Part shown: in pieces, positions 1 to 6,759 of the stretch
How positions within the stretch are numbered: the first letter of the stretch is position 1
Layout: each line of letters opens with the position of its first letter
Translations under genes and position numbers: made by a program
Assembly (NCBI GenBank): GCA_016938095.1
Contig: JAFGVG010000145.1
Coordinates: 1 to 7,520, forward strand
DNA length: 7,520 nt
Reading direction: 5' to 3'
Source of the DNA: Bacteroidales bacterium
Lineage (GTDB): Bacteria; Bacteroidota; Bacteroidia; Bacteroidales; UBA10428
Notes under the pieces: generated by a model
The model's input: the letters and a program-made list of their open reading frames with translations, nothing else
The model's database searches: none
Told to the model about the DNA's origin: nothing

Positions 1-387
1 CTGGTATATGTTGAAGAAGGCAAAGTGATGTTTTCAGCCAAAGATGACGGACAAAACCAGGTCAGACTCGGGGCCGGAGAAATGGGTGTTTTCAGGGGGC
101 AGCAAAACCCTATTACAAAAGAAAAAGCCGGTGATGAAAATATAGTGGCCTGGGTTAACGATACACTTGTTTTTGATAATACGCCGCTGTACCAGGTTGA
201 ACGCGATATCGAGGCTTTTTTCGGGGTGGACCTGGTTATTGCCCCTGAACTCGAAAATTGCCTTTTTTCGGGAGAATTCGCCAACCCGCAACTCAAAAAC
301 GTGCTCGAAGTCATTTGCCTTTCCACTGGCAGCAATATGCGATACCAGGGAAGCAGCATATACCTCGAAGGCGACTCATGTAAATAG
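1..387 (+). CDS. FecR-like anti-sigma factor, C-terminal part (start outside window)
   Basis: The reading frame is open from the first base and ends at TAG 385-387, giving 128 visible residues. The first 35 or so match the end of a FecR beta domain (VYVEEGKVMFSA, then RLGAGEMGVF). The rest matches the DUF4974 domain that ends Bacteroidota FecR proteins: WVNDTLVFDNTPL, then a helix (YQVERDIEAFFGVDLVI), the FSGEF turn, and a second LKNVLEVICLSTG helix-turn that resembles an STN fold. Proteins of this family sit in the inner membrane, bind an ECF sigma factor in the cytoplasm, and receive a periplasmic signal from the STN domain of a TonB-dependent receptor. The DNA-side N-terminus and the membrane helix are not in the window. 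The next gene, 37 bases on, encodes an STN-bearing receptor, which is the expected partner. The family is clear; the ligand and the sigma factor are not visible. Confidence 0.9.
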   Translation: MVYVEEGKVMFSAKDDGQNQVRLGAGEMGVFRGQQNPITKEKAGDENIVAWVNDTLVFDNTPLYQVERDIEAFFGVDLVIAPELENCLFSGEFANPQLKNVLEVICLSTGSNMRYQGSSIYLEGDSCK

Positions 388-424
388 CAACAGGCAAATA
401 ACTTTTAGTGGTTATATTTGCTGC

Positions 425-2992
425 ATGACACGCCTCATTGCAGTGATCTTATTCAGCATTTGTCTGCTATCGTTTACCCGGGCCCAGGATATAACCTTGC
501 CGGAACGGATTACCCTTCATGTTGAAAATTGTCCGTTTGACCAAGTTGTTCACTTACTCCATGAGCGCTATAGCCTTTCGTGTTACTATAGTTCCAGTAA
601 AGTGCCCGAATCAGGTATCATCACCCTTAACGCTGAAAATATTCCACTGAAGGACTTTCTGGATGAACTTTGCCGGCAAGCAGGCATAAGTTACCGCATT
701 AAGGACGCCCAGGTAATTTTTGTGCTGGCACACACTGGTAAAACTATACCTGTATGGACCCTTTCAGGCTTTGTTACCGATTCGGCCACGGGAGAAAGAA
801 TGATTGGCGCATCCATTGTTTTTCCCGAATTGAAAAAGGGAGTTTCTACCAATGCTTTCGGTTATTATTCCTTTTCGTTGCCCGAAGGAACCTATAAAGT
901 CCAATGTTCCTTTATTGGTTATACTACGATTACCCGCGAAATTGATCTCAGCGGCAATAAGGTGCTTTCCTTTGATTTAGTGGTGACAACCCTGGCAATT
1001 GACGCGGTAAAGCTGGAATCGGACAGACTGAACAGGGCGGTGAACCTCAAAATGGGTACCGACAAGGTGCCGGAGAAAATTATGAGCGTATATCCTGCCC
1101 TGATGGGGGAGCATGATGTTATTCAGTTCCTGAAAATGATGCCAGGAGTGCAAGCCAATACCGACGGGTTAAACGGATTGTATGTACGCGGCACACTGCC
1201 GCAACATGCTACTTTTGTGCTGGATGATGCGCCCATGTTCAATATGTATCATTTCTCGGGGTGGTTCTCGACGGTTAATCCCGATGCCGTTAAGGAGATA
1301 TCGATTCATAAGGGACATTTTCCGGCAAAAACGGGAGGATCGCTCGGATCTATTGTGGATATAAGGTTAAAAGACGGGAACAACCAGCATTATCATGCTA
1401 CGGGTTCAGTAGGGACGCTTACCAGCAGGCTGACGATTGAAGGGCCTGTCATTCGCAACAAATCATCTTTTATTTTATCGGGCCGGCGAACTTATATTGA
1501 CCAGTTACTGAGGTTAACGGAAAGTAACGAAGATATGGACGAACTGGGCAGATTTTACTTTTACGATTTGAACGGAAAGGTGAATTATACCCTGAACCAT
1601 CACAATCGCTTTTACGTGTCGGGTTACACAGGGAAAGACATGTTCTGGGAGTCGGGCGGCACCAGTTGGGGTAATGCATTGGTTTCGGCCCGCTGGAATC
1701 ATTTATTTTCCGACAGGATTTTCGCTAACATGACGCTAACAGGTAGTTGGTATGATCATCATTTCAAAAGCTATAACCAGGACAATATTGTTATGCCACT
1801 TACCTTAAGACTGCGCAATTATGCGTTCAAATACGATTTCACGGCTTTTACCAGGAAGAACATCCGCATCAATACAGGTATGAATGTCAGATATAATGTA
1901 CTTCCGCCTACCAGCGTGGAAAACGGCACATTTGCACTTACGACGGCCAGGATTGATAAACGTTCGTATACACAGTTATCAGGTGCTGTTTATGCGCAGG
2001 CCGAATGGTATCTAATCCGCGACTGGTGGGTTGAGACAGGAATCCGGCTGGTGGCAGCTGACAAAATTTACCCCGATGATGTGCATACACGTCTTGACCC
2101 TGAGATCATCCTTTCATCCAGGTACGATTTATCTGAAGAGAATTCCTTTAAGGCGGCCTATTCACGAAATTACCAATATTATCATGGGGCTCCGGTTTTT
2201 GAGGTCATCATTCCGTTCGACCGGTATCTGATGATCAGTAAGAAACTCAAGCCCCAGTTTGCCGACCATTTTTCAGCGGGCTTTTTTCATTCGCAGCAAG
2301 ACAGGGGACTGGAATTTTCTCTGGAAGCCTATTATTCCCTGCTGTATAATCAATACAGGATACCTGTAAGCGATGAAGTGTATTTGTATCGCGATACCGA
2401 AATGGATCCGGTAAAAGGAAGACTGAAGACCTGCGGCCTGGAGGTTTCGCTACGCAAACTTTCGCGCCGGTTTAATGGCATGGTAAATTATACCCTTTCG
2501 GACACCCGGATAAGCGAGCATACCCCTGAGGGTGAGCGTCTTTATCATCCCTATTACGACAGGCGGCATAACCTGGTGCTCACATTGAATTACAGGCTTT
2601 GGCCGCGTATAACGCTGTCTTCGAACTGGGTGTATATGAGTGGTAATCCATATGCATTCCCGGTGGGGAAGTACGAATTACGCGGCAGAACCATACCCCT
2701 TATGGATGACAACAGGCTATATAATAAGCGTATGCCCGATTATCACCGGCTCGACATAGGGATTCGCTTTGGACTGCACAGGAGAGTGCCTTCGCGTCAT
2801 AACCTGACCATCAGTGTTTATAATGTATATGCCAGAAAAAACCCTGTTTTTTACACCTATTCAGATATTGCCGATGGCAATATTGACAAGAATCCCAACA
2901 GCGGTTATCTGGAAAGAAATTTCAACATGATGGAGTTTTTTTTCTTCGGTGTTTTTCCTTCTATATCTTATGAATTCAAATTTGGAAAATAA
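425..2992 (+). CDS. TonB-dependent receptor with STN signalling domain
   Basis: This 855-residue outer-membrane receptor probably imports a ligand using TonB energy and reports its presence to the FecR-like neighbour. A signal peptide (residues 1-20, cut TRA|Q) precedes an STN domain at about 28-102 (LHVENCPFDQVVHLL and the repeat LNAENIPLKDFLDEL). A carboxypeptidase-like regulatory domain spans about 112-187 (LSGFVTDSATGERMIGASI, NAFGYYSFSLPEGTY). The plug, about 215-320, includes MMPGV at 238-242 and LYVRGT at 252-257. A beta barrel fills the rest, with SGRRTYIDQLL near its start and KPQFADHFSAGFF later. It ends FKFGK rather than in an aromatic residue. ATG 425 was chosen because it begins the signal peptide; the frame is open back into the anti-sigma gene, but that stretch is not protein-like. 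No Shine-Dalgarno sequence is seen. The position where the TonB box is expected (LAIDAVKL, 190-197) is poorly conserved. The cargo cannot be told from sequence. Confidence 0.93.
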   Translation: MTRLIAVILFSICLLSFTRAQDITLPERITLHVENCPFDQVVHLLHERYSLSCYYSSSKVPESGIITLNAENIPLKDFLDELCRQAGISYRIKDAQVIFVLAHTGKTIPVWTLSGFVTDSATGERMIGASIVFPELKKGVSTNAFGYYSFSLPEGTYKVQCSFIGYTTITREIDLSGNKVLSFDLVVTTLAIDAVKLESDRLNRAVNLKMGTDKVPEKIMSVYPALMGEHDVIQFLKMMPGVQANTDGLNGLYVRGTLPQHATFVLDDAPMFNMYHFSGWFSTVNPDAVKEISIHKGHFPAKTGGSLGSIVDIRLKDGNNQHYHATGSVGTLTSRLTIEGPVIRNKSSFILSGRRTYIDQLLRLTESNEDMDELGRFYFYDLNGKVNYTLNHHNRFYVSGYTGKDMFWESGGTSWGNALVSARWNHLFSDRIFANMTLTGSWYDHHFKSYNQDNIVMPLTLRLRNYAFKYDFTAFTRKNIRINTGMNVRYNVLPPTSVENGTFALTTARIDKRSYTQLSGAVYAQAEWYLIRDWWVETGIRLVAADKIYPDDVHTRLDPEIILSSRYDLSEENSFKAAYSRNYQYYHGAPVFEVIIPFDRYLMISKKLKPQFADHFSAGFFHSQQDRGLEFSLEAYYSLLYNQYRIPVSDEVYLYRDTEMDPVKGRLKTCGLEVSLRKLSRRFNGMVNYTLSDTRISEHTPEGERLYHPYYDRRHNLVLTLNYRLWPRITLSSNWVYMSGNPYAFPVGKYELRGRTIPLMDDNRLYNKRMPDYHRLDIGIRFGLHRRVPSRHNLTISVYNVYARKNPVFYTYSDIADGNIDKNPNSGYLERNFNMMEFFFFGVFPSISYEFKFGK

Positions 2993-3827
2993 ACATTGGC
3001 TGCAAACACGCTTGCAGGAATTGTTGTTACTGGCAGCCATGCTGACTGGGTGTTATTCCTGTGAACAAATAATTGACTTTCCTGAATCGGCAGACAGTGA
3101 AGCATTACCGGTAATTGAGGCTGTATTGATTGATAAGCCCGAAGTTCAAAAGGTAAGGGTTTCTTACAGCACTATGATATCCGACAGCAATGCATATCAT
3201 TTGATAGAGGATGCACAGGTAAGGGTTATATCCGGTGACGGTGATACGGTTACCTATAGTTACGATGCTGACGGATGGTATTTCAGTCCGGTTTATGCCG
3301 CAAAAGCCGGGGTTGAGTACACGCTCGAAGTAATCACCGGCGAAGTTACGTACAGGTCTTCGGCCCAGGTGATTGCGATGAACGGTATCGACTCGCTATA
3401 TAGTAAATACCAGGAGGCATGGGAAGGAGAACCAGCTGGCTATTATGTTTACATGAATGCCGGTCCTGCAAACCAGGAAGATACGCATTACTACCAGATC
3501 AATTTCACCTGTAACGATACCCTGAAGACATTGGGCAGTGAATTGTGGTTGTTCAGCGACCTGTATGCCGAAAGAATCGATAATCTGAAATTGCCTGTGC
3601 CGCTGAGCGAAAACGACAGTGTTGCAGTGGAACTATTATCGTTGTCAGCGGGTATGTACGACTACTATTACAAATTAGCTTACGAAGTATTAAACCTGAA
3701 CCTGAGCAATATCAGTTACAGGACAAATTTACCCTCACTTTTTGAGCCCAAAGCCCTGGGATATTTCCAGGTTTCCGCGGTAAGCCGCAAGACAATTGTT
3801 GTCGGAAAAGGCGCCAGTTCCTTGTGA
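2970..3827 (+). CDS. DUF4249 family lipoprotein, partner of the STN receptor
   Basis: This 285-residue lipoprotein has K8 and R14 before a hydrophobic run (LLLLAAM) and a lipobox LTGC with the lipidated cysteine at residue 28. The mature part follows the DUF4249 pattern: a first beta-sandwich-like segment (LPVIEAVLIDKPEVQKVRVS, EDAQVRVISGDGDTV, EYTLEV), then IDSLY, and a C-terminal segment with YDYYYKL and ALGYFQVSAVSRKTI. The family is found beside TonB-dependent receptors in Bacteroidota, and its biochemical role is not established to my knowledge. A ligand-capture or lid role is inference from the pairing. ATG 2970 lies 23 bases inside the receptor gene, so the two are probably translationally coupled. 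A GTG at 2949 would add MFFLLYL in front and seems less likely. The length is at the short end for the family as I know it, but the usual C-terminal motif is present, so I do not see truncation. Confidence 0.87.
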   Translation: MNSNLENKHWLQTRLQELLLLAAMLTGCYSCEQIIDFPESADSEALPVIEAVLIDKPEVQKVRVSYSTMISDSNAYHLIEDAQVRVISGDGDTVTYSYDADGWYFSPVYAAKAGVEYTLEVITGEVTYRSSAQVIAMNGIDSLYSKYQEAWEGEPAGYYVYMNAGPANQEDTHYYQINFTCNDTLKTLGSELWLFSDLYAERIDNLKLPVPLSENDSVAVELLSLSAGMYDYYYKLAYEVLNLNLSNISYRTNLPSLFEPKALGYFQVSAVSRKTIVVGKGASSL

Positions 3828-4016
3828 TCAGGGGGTTACGCCCAGTTTCTGCAGTGCTTCATAAACAAGAAAAGCTGGCCATACAATGGCTTTAAGTATG
3901 CCAAGTGCACCCATCCAAAAACCGGTGGCATTTGAAATGTAATATATAGCAGCTCCAATGAGACCCAAACCATAAACGGCATTGGATGAGGTGTTGCAGT
4001 TAAATTCCTTTTTCAT
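3828..4016 (-). CDS. small two-helix membrane protein of unknown function
   Basis: This 62-residue protein has a charged start (MKKEFNCNTSS) and two hydrophobic stretches at about 13-28 (AVYGLGLIGAAIYYIS) and 33-52, the second including MGALGILKAIVWPAFLVYEAL. It is likely an inner-membrane hairpin protein. The pattern of C7, YGLG, GFWMG, LKA(I)VWPAFLVYEAL resembles a small uncharacterised protein I recall being widespread in Bacteroidota; that recollection could not be checked here. Support for a real gene comes from the strong promoter match upstream at 4050-4080 and from protein-like composition. It is transcribed against the uptake genes, and its stop codon touches the stop of the lipoprotein gene. 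It therefore looks like an independent single-gene unit lying between the two receptor modules. There is no evidence that it belongs to their function. ATG 4016-4014 is the only plausible start, with about 26 bases of leader. Confidence 0.8.
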   Translation of the reverse strand: MKKEFNCNTSSNAVYGLGLIGAAIYYISNATGFWMGALGILKAIVWPAFLVYEALQKLGVTP

Positions 4017-4049
4017 GGCTTATTGTATTAGTTTATTGAATTATACAGT

Positions 4050-4080
4050 CAAATGTAAAGGTTAAAGGCAATATCAGCAA
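4050..4080 (-). promoter_or_regulatory. Bacteroidota housekeeping-type promoter for the small membrane protein
   Basis: Read on the minus strand, TTG at 4080-4078 is followed by 20 bases and then TACATTTG at 4057-4050. This is an exact match to the TAnnTTTG -7 element with a -33 TTG at the normal spacing. Transcription should begin near 4044, leaving a leader of roughly 28 bases before ATG 4016. A- and T-rich tracts lie just upstream of the -33 element and could act like an UP element. This is the best promoter in the window. Confidence 0.72.
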
Positions 4081-4083
4081 CTA

Positions 4084-4109
4084 GAAAAACGGCAAAAAGC
4101 CATTTTTTC
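4084..4109. repeat. imperfect A/T-flanked hairpin
   Basis: GAAAAA (4084-4089) can pair with TTTTTC (4104-4109), and GGC (4091-4093) with GCC (4099-4101), around an AAAAA loop, with a small internal mismatch between the two stems. The shape is like a weak bidirectional terminator, but no gene on either strand reads into it from nearby. It may only be an A-tract element next to the minus-strand promoter. Confidence 0.35.
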
Positions 4110-4208
4110 GAGATTAACAACGGTTTTTCCCGGTAAACTGAAATCATAACCAGAAAATCGAAAGTGTTTTATAATTTTTTTCCAGACCGGGTAGGGTTTT
4201 TTTACCTG

Positions 4209-4229
4209 TTATTGTCATTTGTACAATAA
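4209..4229. repeat. perfect 7-base inverted repeat, possible operator
   Basis: TTATTGT (4209-4215) and ACAATAA (4223-4229) are exact inverted copies separated by 7 bases. The spacer overlaps a smaller palindrome, TTGTACAA (4219-4226). Arm centres lie 14 bases apart. The site is about 90 bases before the second receptor's start, a suitable place for a dimeric regulator. No regulator gene is in the window, so operator function is inference; a short AT-rich repeat can also arise by chance. Confidence 0.4.
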
Positions 4230-4239
4230 ATAAGAGATC

Positions 4240-4306
4240 GTGAAAAAGTAAGATCAAATGATTAAGTCATTGAGGAAGCAATGACAATCGGAAAGATTTT
4301 TTTCAC
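4240..4306 (+). promoter_or_regulatory. predicted structured 5' leader of the second receptor
   Basis: GTCATTG (4266-4272) and CAATGAC (4279-4285) form a perfect 7-base-pair stem with a six-base AGGAAG loop. GATT (4260-4263) and AATC (4286-4289) extend it past a two-base bulge. GTGAAAAA (4240-4247) can pair with TTTTTCAC (4299-4306), enclosing the whole hairpin. The structure ends 12 bases before ATG 4319. It could influence translation or RNA stability if the transcript starts upstream of it. It matches no riboswitch I recognise, and it is not a classical terminator because the T-run starts 7-11 bases after the inner stem. Confidence 0.4.
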
Positions 4307-4318
4307 AGTCTTTGCAAA

Positions 4319-6739
4319 ATGATAAACAGTAAAAATTCATTTATGAAGAAAGCAGTTTTATTTTTATGGTTGGGTATTTTAGGCGGAATGATACACAGTA
4401 CGTATGCGCAACGATATACCCTCAGCGGTCACGTTACCGATAAGCGTAACGGTGAATCGCTCATTGGTGTAGGAATATACCTTAAAAACACCACCACGGG
4501 TGTGGTAAGCAATTCATACGGTTTTTATTCATTACCACTGAATCAGGGCAAACAGAATATAGTGGTGAGTTACATTGGCTATGAATTGGTTGACACGGTA
4601 ATAAATGTCAGTCAGAATGTTACGTTTAATTTTGAACTGAAGGAAAGCATTAAGGAGTTGAAGGAAGTGGTGGTTAAGGCAGAAAGGGCCCAGGAGAACG
4701 TGACTTCAACCCAGATGAGTGTGGTGAGTTTGTCATCCAAAACCATGAAGCAAATTCCGGTGGCCTTTGGCGAGGTGGATGTATTGAAAACACTGGTGAT
4801 GTTGCCGGGTGTCAAATCGGGTGACGACGGGGGATCGACCCTGAGTGTCAGGGGCGGCGGCCGCGATCAGAACCTGATTATGCTGGACGAAGCTACGGTT
4901 TACAATGCCAGTCACCTGGGTAACCTGCTTTCGGTGTTTAACAATGATGCCTTACAAAATGTTGAATTTTTCAAGGGCAACATGCCGGCACAATACGGCG
5001 GCAGGTTATCCTCGGTAATTGATATGCGGATGAAAGACGGTAACCGGAAGCAATTTGGCGTATCCGGCGGCATCGGAACCCTTTCGAGCCGGCTTACGGT
5101 TGAAGGGCCCATCGTAAAGGACAAAGGTTCTTTTATTCTGTCGGGTCGAAGAGCCTATATTGATTTGCTGACCAAGGCCATGCATGCAGTCAATGATACC
5201 TCTCCGGTAGTGCCCTATTATTTTTATGATTTGAATCTCAAGGCCAACTACAATTTGAATGACCGCAATAAAGTTTTTATTTCAGGCTACCTGGGCAAAG
5301 ATGTATTTGAAATGAATTCTGCAGATGACGCTTTTGAAACGCGTATGGCATGGGGAAATTATACAGGAACCATCAGGTGGAATTCAGTACTCTCAGATCG
5401 TGCCTTTGCAAACCTTACCGTGTTAGTTAGTAATTACAATTATGCATTTGGCAATACCCTCACCTATGGTGAGCCAAAAAAAGAATCGAAATTCGACTGG
5501 AATGCTGATCTGCTGGATTATTCCTTAAAGTATGATGTAGATTATTACCTGAATGAGAAGCATACCCTCAGGGCAGGTTTGGTGAACACGCTGCATAAAT
5601 TCAATCCCGGCAAGGTAATGGGTTACAATGACACCATGAAATACAACTTTCGCATCCCATTGAATAAGGCAATGGAACATGCATTCTATATTGCCGATGA
5701 ATTCAAGGTAAGCCCGAAACTCACCGTTGAAATGGGGCTCAGGTACAGCCTTTTTCAGAATATGGGAAAAACCAACGCTTTTGTGCTGAACAGCGATTAC
5801 CAGACCATGGACACGGTTAGTTATGACAAATGGGAAATATACCACCATTTTCAATCGCTGGAACCCAGACTGGCTTTTACGTTCAGAACAGGAGAAAACA
5901 GTTCGGTGAAAGCCGGATACAGTCGTACCAGTCAGTATGTTCATGTAGCCTCCAATTCCAATGTGGGGTCCATCATTGATATCTGGGTAGGTTCAAATAA
6001 AAACATCAAGCCTCAGCTGGCCGATCTGTACAGCGCCGGATTTTTCATGAATGCGCTGAATAACAAACTGGAAACCTCGGTAGAGGTGTATTATAAAGGC
6101 ATGTTTAACCAGATTGAATTCCGGGAATTTGCCACACCCCAGTTCAATGAGCATATGGATGAGGACTTCCGGTTTGGGAAGGGTCGTTCCTATGGTGTTG
6201 AGCTTTTTGTTAAGAAGGCTAGCGGCGATTTTACAGGATGGGTCAGTTACACCTGGTCGAAAACAGAAAAGAAAACCAGGGATATCCAGGAAAAAGGCTG
6301 GTATCTGTCACCATTTGACCGCACGCACGATCTGTCGGTAGTGGCCATGTATGATATTTCTCCCAGGCTATCGGTTTCGGGTAATTTCCAGCTGAAGTCG
6401 GGCCGGCCTTTTACATCACCGGCAAAGCGTTATCAGTATGGCGAAATAACCTATCCCGATGGAAACACAGAAGCCGGAGCCGTTATTCCTTATTTTCCGG
6501 GAAGAAACAACGACCGGATGCCGGTCTATCACCGGCTGGACCTGGGTCTTACCTGGAAAGGCAAGCCGGGACGCCGTTTTTACAGTGAGGTGAATGTATC
6601 TGTATTTGATGTGTATAACCATTCGAATCCCATGTCGATTAATTTCCGTCCGGATGAGGATAACGAAAATGTTACCAAGGCTTATGAGCAGACATTCCTC
6701 GGATTCATGCCGGCCATTACCTGGAATTTCTCATTCTAA
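4319..6739 (+). CDS. TonB-dependent receptor without STN domain
   Basis: This 806-residue outer-membrane receptor has a signal peptide that ends YA|Q at residue 30. The typical peptide begins at the second methionine, residue 9 (MKKAVLFLWLG, ATG 4343), so the true protein may be 798 residues. A carboxypeptidase-like regulatory domain at about 33-107 (LSGHVTDKRNGESLIGVGI, GFYSLPL) leads to a good TonB-box-like LKEVVVKA at 114-121. The plug, about 135-240, has MLPGV at 161-165, VRGGGRDQNL, LDEATVYNASHL and YGGRLSSVIDM. The barrel follows and ends TWNFSF, with the terminal phenylalanine usual for outer-membrane proteins. It contains no cysteine. It shares many motifs with the receptor at 425-2992 but lacks the STN domain, so it should not signal through FecR. 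A DUF4249 lipoprotein follows after 20 bases. Cargo unknown. Confidence 0.94.
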   Translation: MINSKNSFMKKAVLFLWLGILGGMIHSTYAQRYTLSGHVTDKRNGESLIGVGIYLKNTTTGVVSNSYGFYSLPLNQGKQNIVVSYIGYELVDTVINVSQNVTFNFELKESIKELKEVVVKAERAQENVTSTQMSVVSLSSKTMKQIPVAFGEVDVLKTLVMLPGVKSGDDGGSTLSVRGGGRDQNLIMLDEATVYNASHLGNLLSVFNNDALQNVEFFKGNMPAQYGGRLSSVIDMRMKDGNRKQFGVSGGIGTLSSRLTVEGPIVKDKGSFILSGRRAYIDLLTKAMHAVNDTSPVVPYYFYDLNLKANYNLNDRNKVFISGYLGKDVFEMNSADDAFETRMAWGNYTGTIRWNSVLSDRAFANLTVLVSNYNYAFGNTLTYGEPKKESKFDWNADLLDYSLKYDVDYYLNEKHTLRAGLVNTLHKFNPGKVMGYNDTMKYNFRIPLNKAMEHAFYIADEFKVSPKLTVEMGLRYSLFQNMGKTNAFVLNSDYQTMDTVSYDKWEIYHHFQSLEPRLAFTFRTGENSSVKAGYSRTSQYVHVASNSNVGSIIDIWVGSNKNIKPQLADLYSAGFFMNALNNKLETSVEVYYKGMFNQIEFREFATPQFNEHMDEDFRFGKGRSYGVELFVKKASGDFTGWVSYTWSKTEKKTRDIQEKGWYLSPFDRTHDLSVVAMYDISPRLSVSGNFQLKSGRPFTSPAKRYQYGEITYPDGNTEAGAVIPYFPGRNNDRMPVYHRLDLGLTWKGKPGRRFYSEVNVSVFDVYNHSNPMSINFRPDEDNENVTKAYEQTFLGFMPAITWNFSF

Positions 6740-6759
6740 CAAGTAAAAATCAACTGAAT

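Larger units (their letters stand above)
4017..4318. other. intergenic control region between small membrane protein and second receptor
   Basis: This 302-base divergent gap contains no credible gene. It holds the minus-strand promoter at 4050-4080, an imperfect A/T-flanked hairpin at 4084-4109, an inverted repeat at 4209-4229, and a stem-loop at 4260-4289 inside a larger complementary pair (4240-4247 with 4299-4306). Runs of five to seven T occur at 4103-4108, 4124-4128, 4175-4181, 4197-4203 and 4297-4303. The second module must be transcribed from here, but I find no plus-strand match to TTG-N19/20-TAnnTTTG. The closest is TTG 4270-4272 with a poor AAGATTTT at 4293-4300. An alternative sigma factor or an activator is therefore possible. 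Confidence 0.7.

Noticed and set aside
413..420. TATATTTG, an exact -7 promoter element just before the first receptor
   Set aside because: It ends only four bases before the ATG, and no TTG lies 19-21 bases upstream. Transcription from it would give almost no leader. Read-through from the anti-sigma gene is more likely.
167..424. N-terminal extension of the first receptor's open frame
   Set aside because: It overlaps the well-supported anti-sigma coding sequence, and a clean signal peptide begins at 425.
425..3827. A SusC/SusD polysaccharide utilisation locus
   Set aside because: The lipoproteins show DUF4249 motifs rather than the helical SusD pattern, and no glycan-degrading enzyme is present.
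4084..4109. GGC/GCC hairpin with T-run as an intrinsic terminator
   Set aside because: The GC stem is only three pairs, and no gene on either strand ends just before it.
5525..5944. 139-residue minus-strand open frame inside the second receptor
   Set aside because: It lies wholly antisense to a clear receptor gene, has no family features, and is a shadow of the coding bias.
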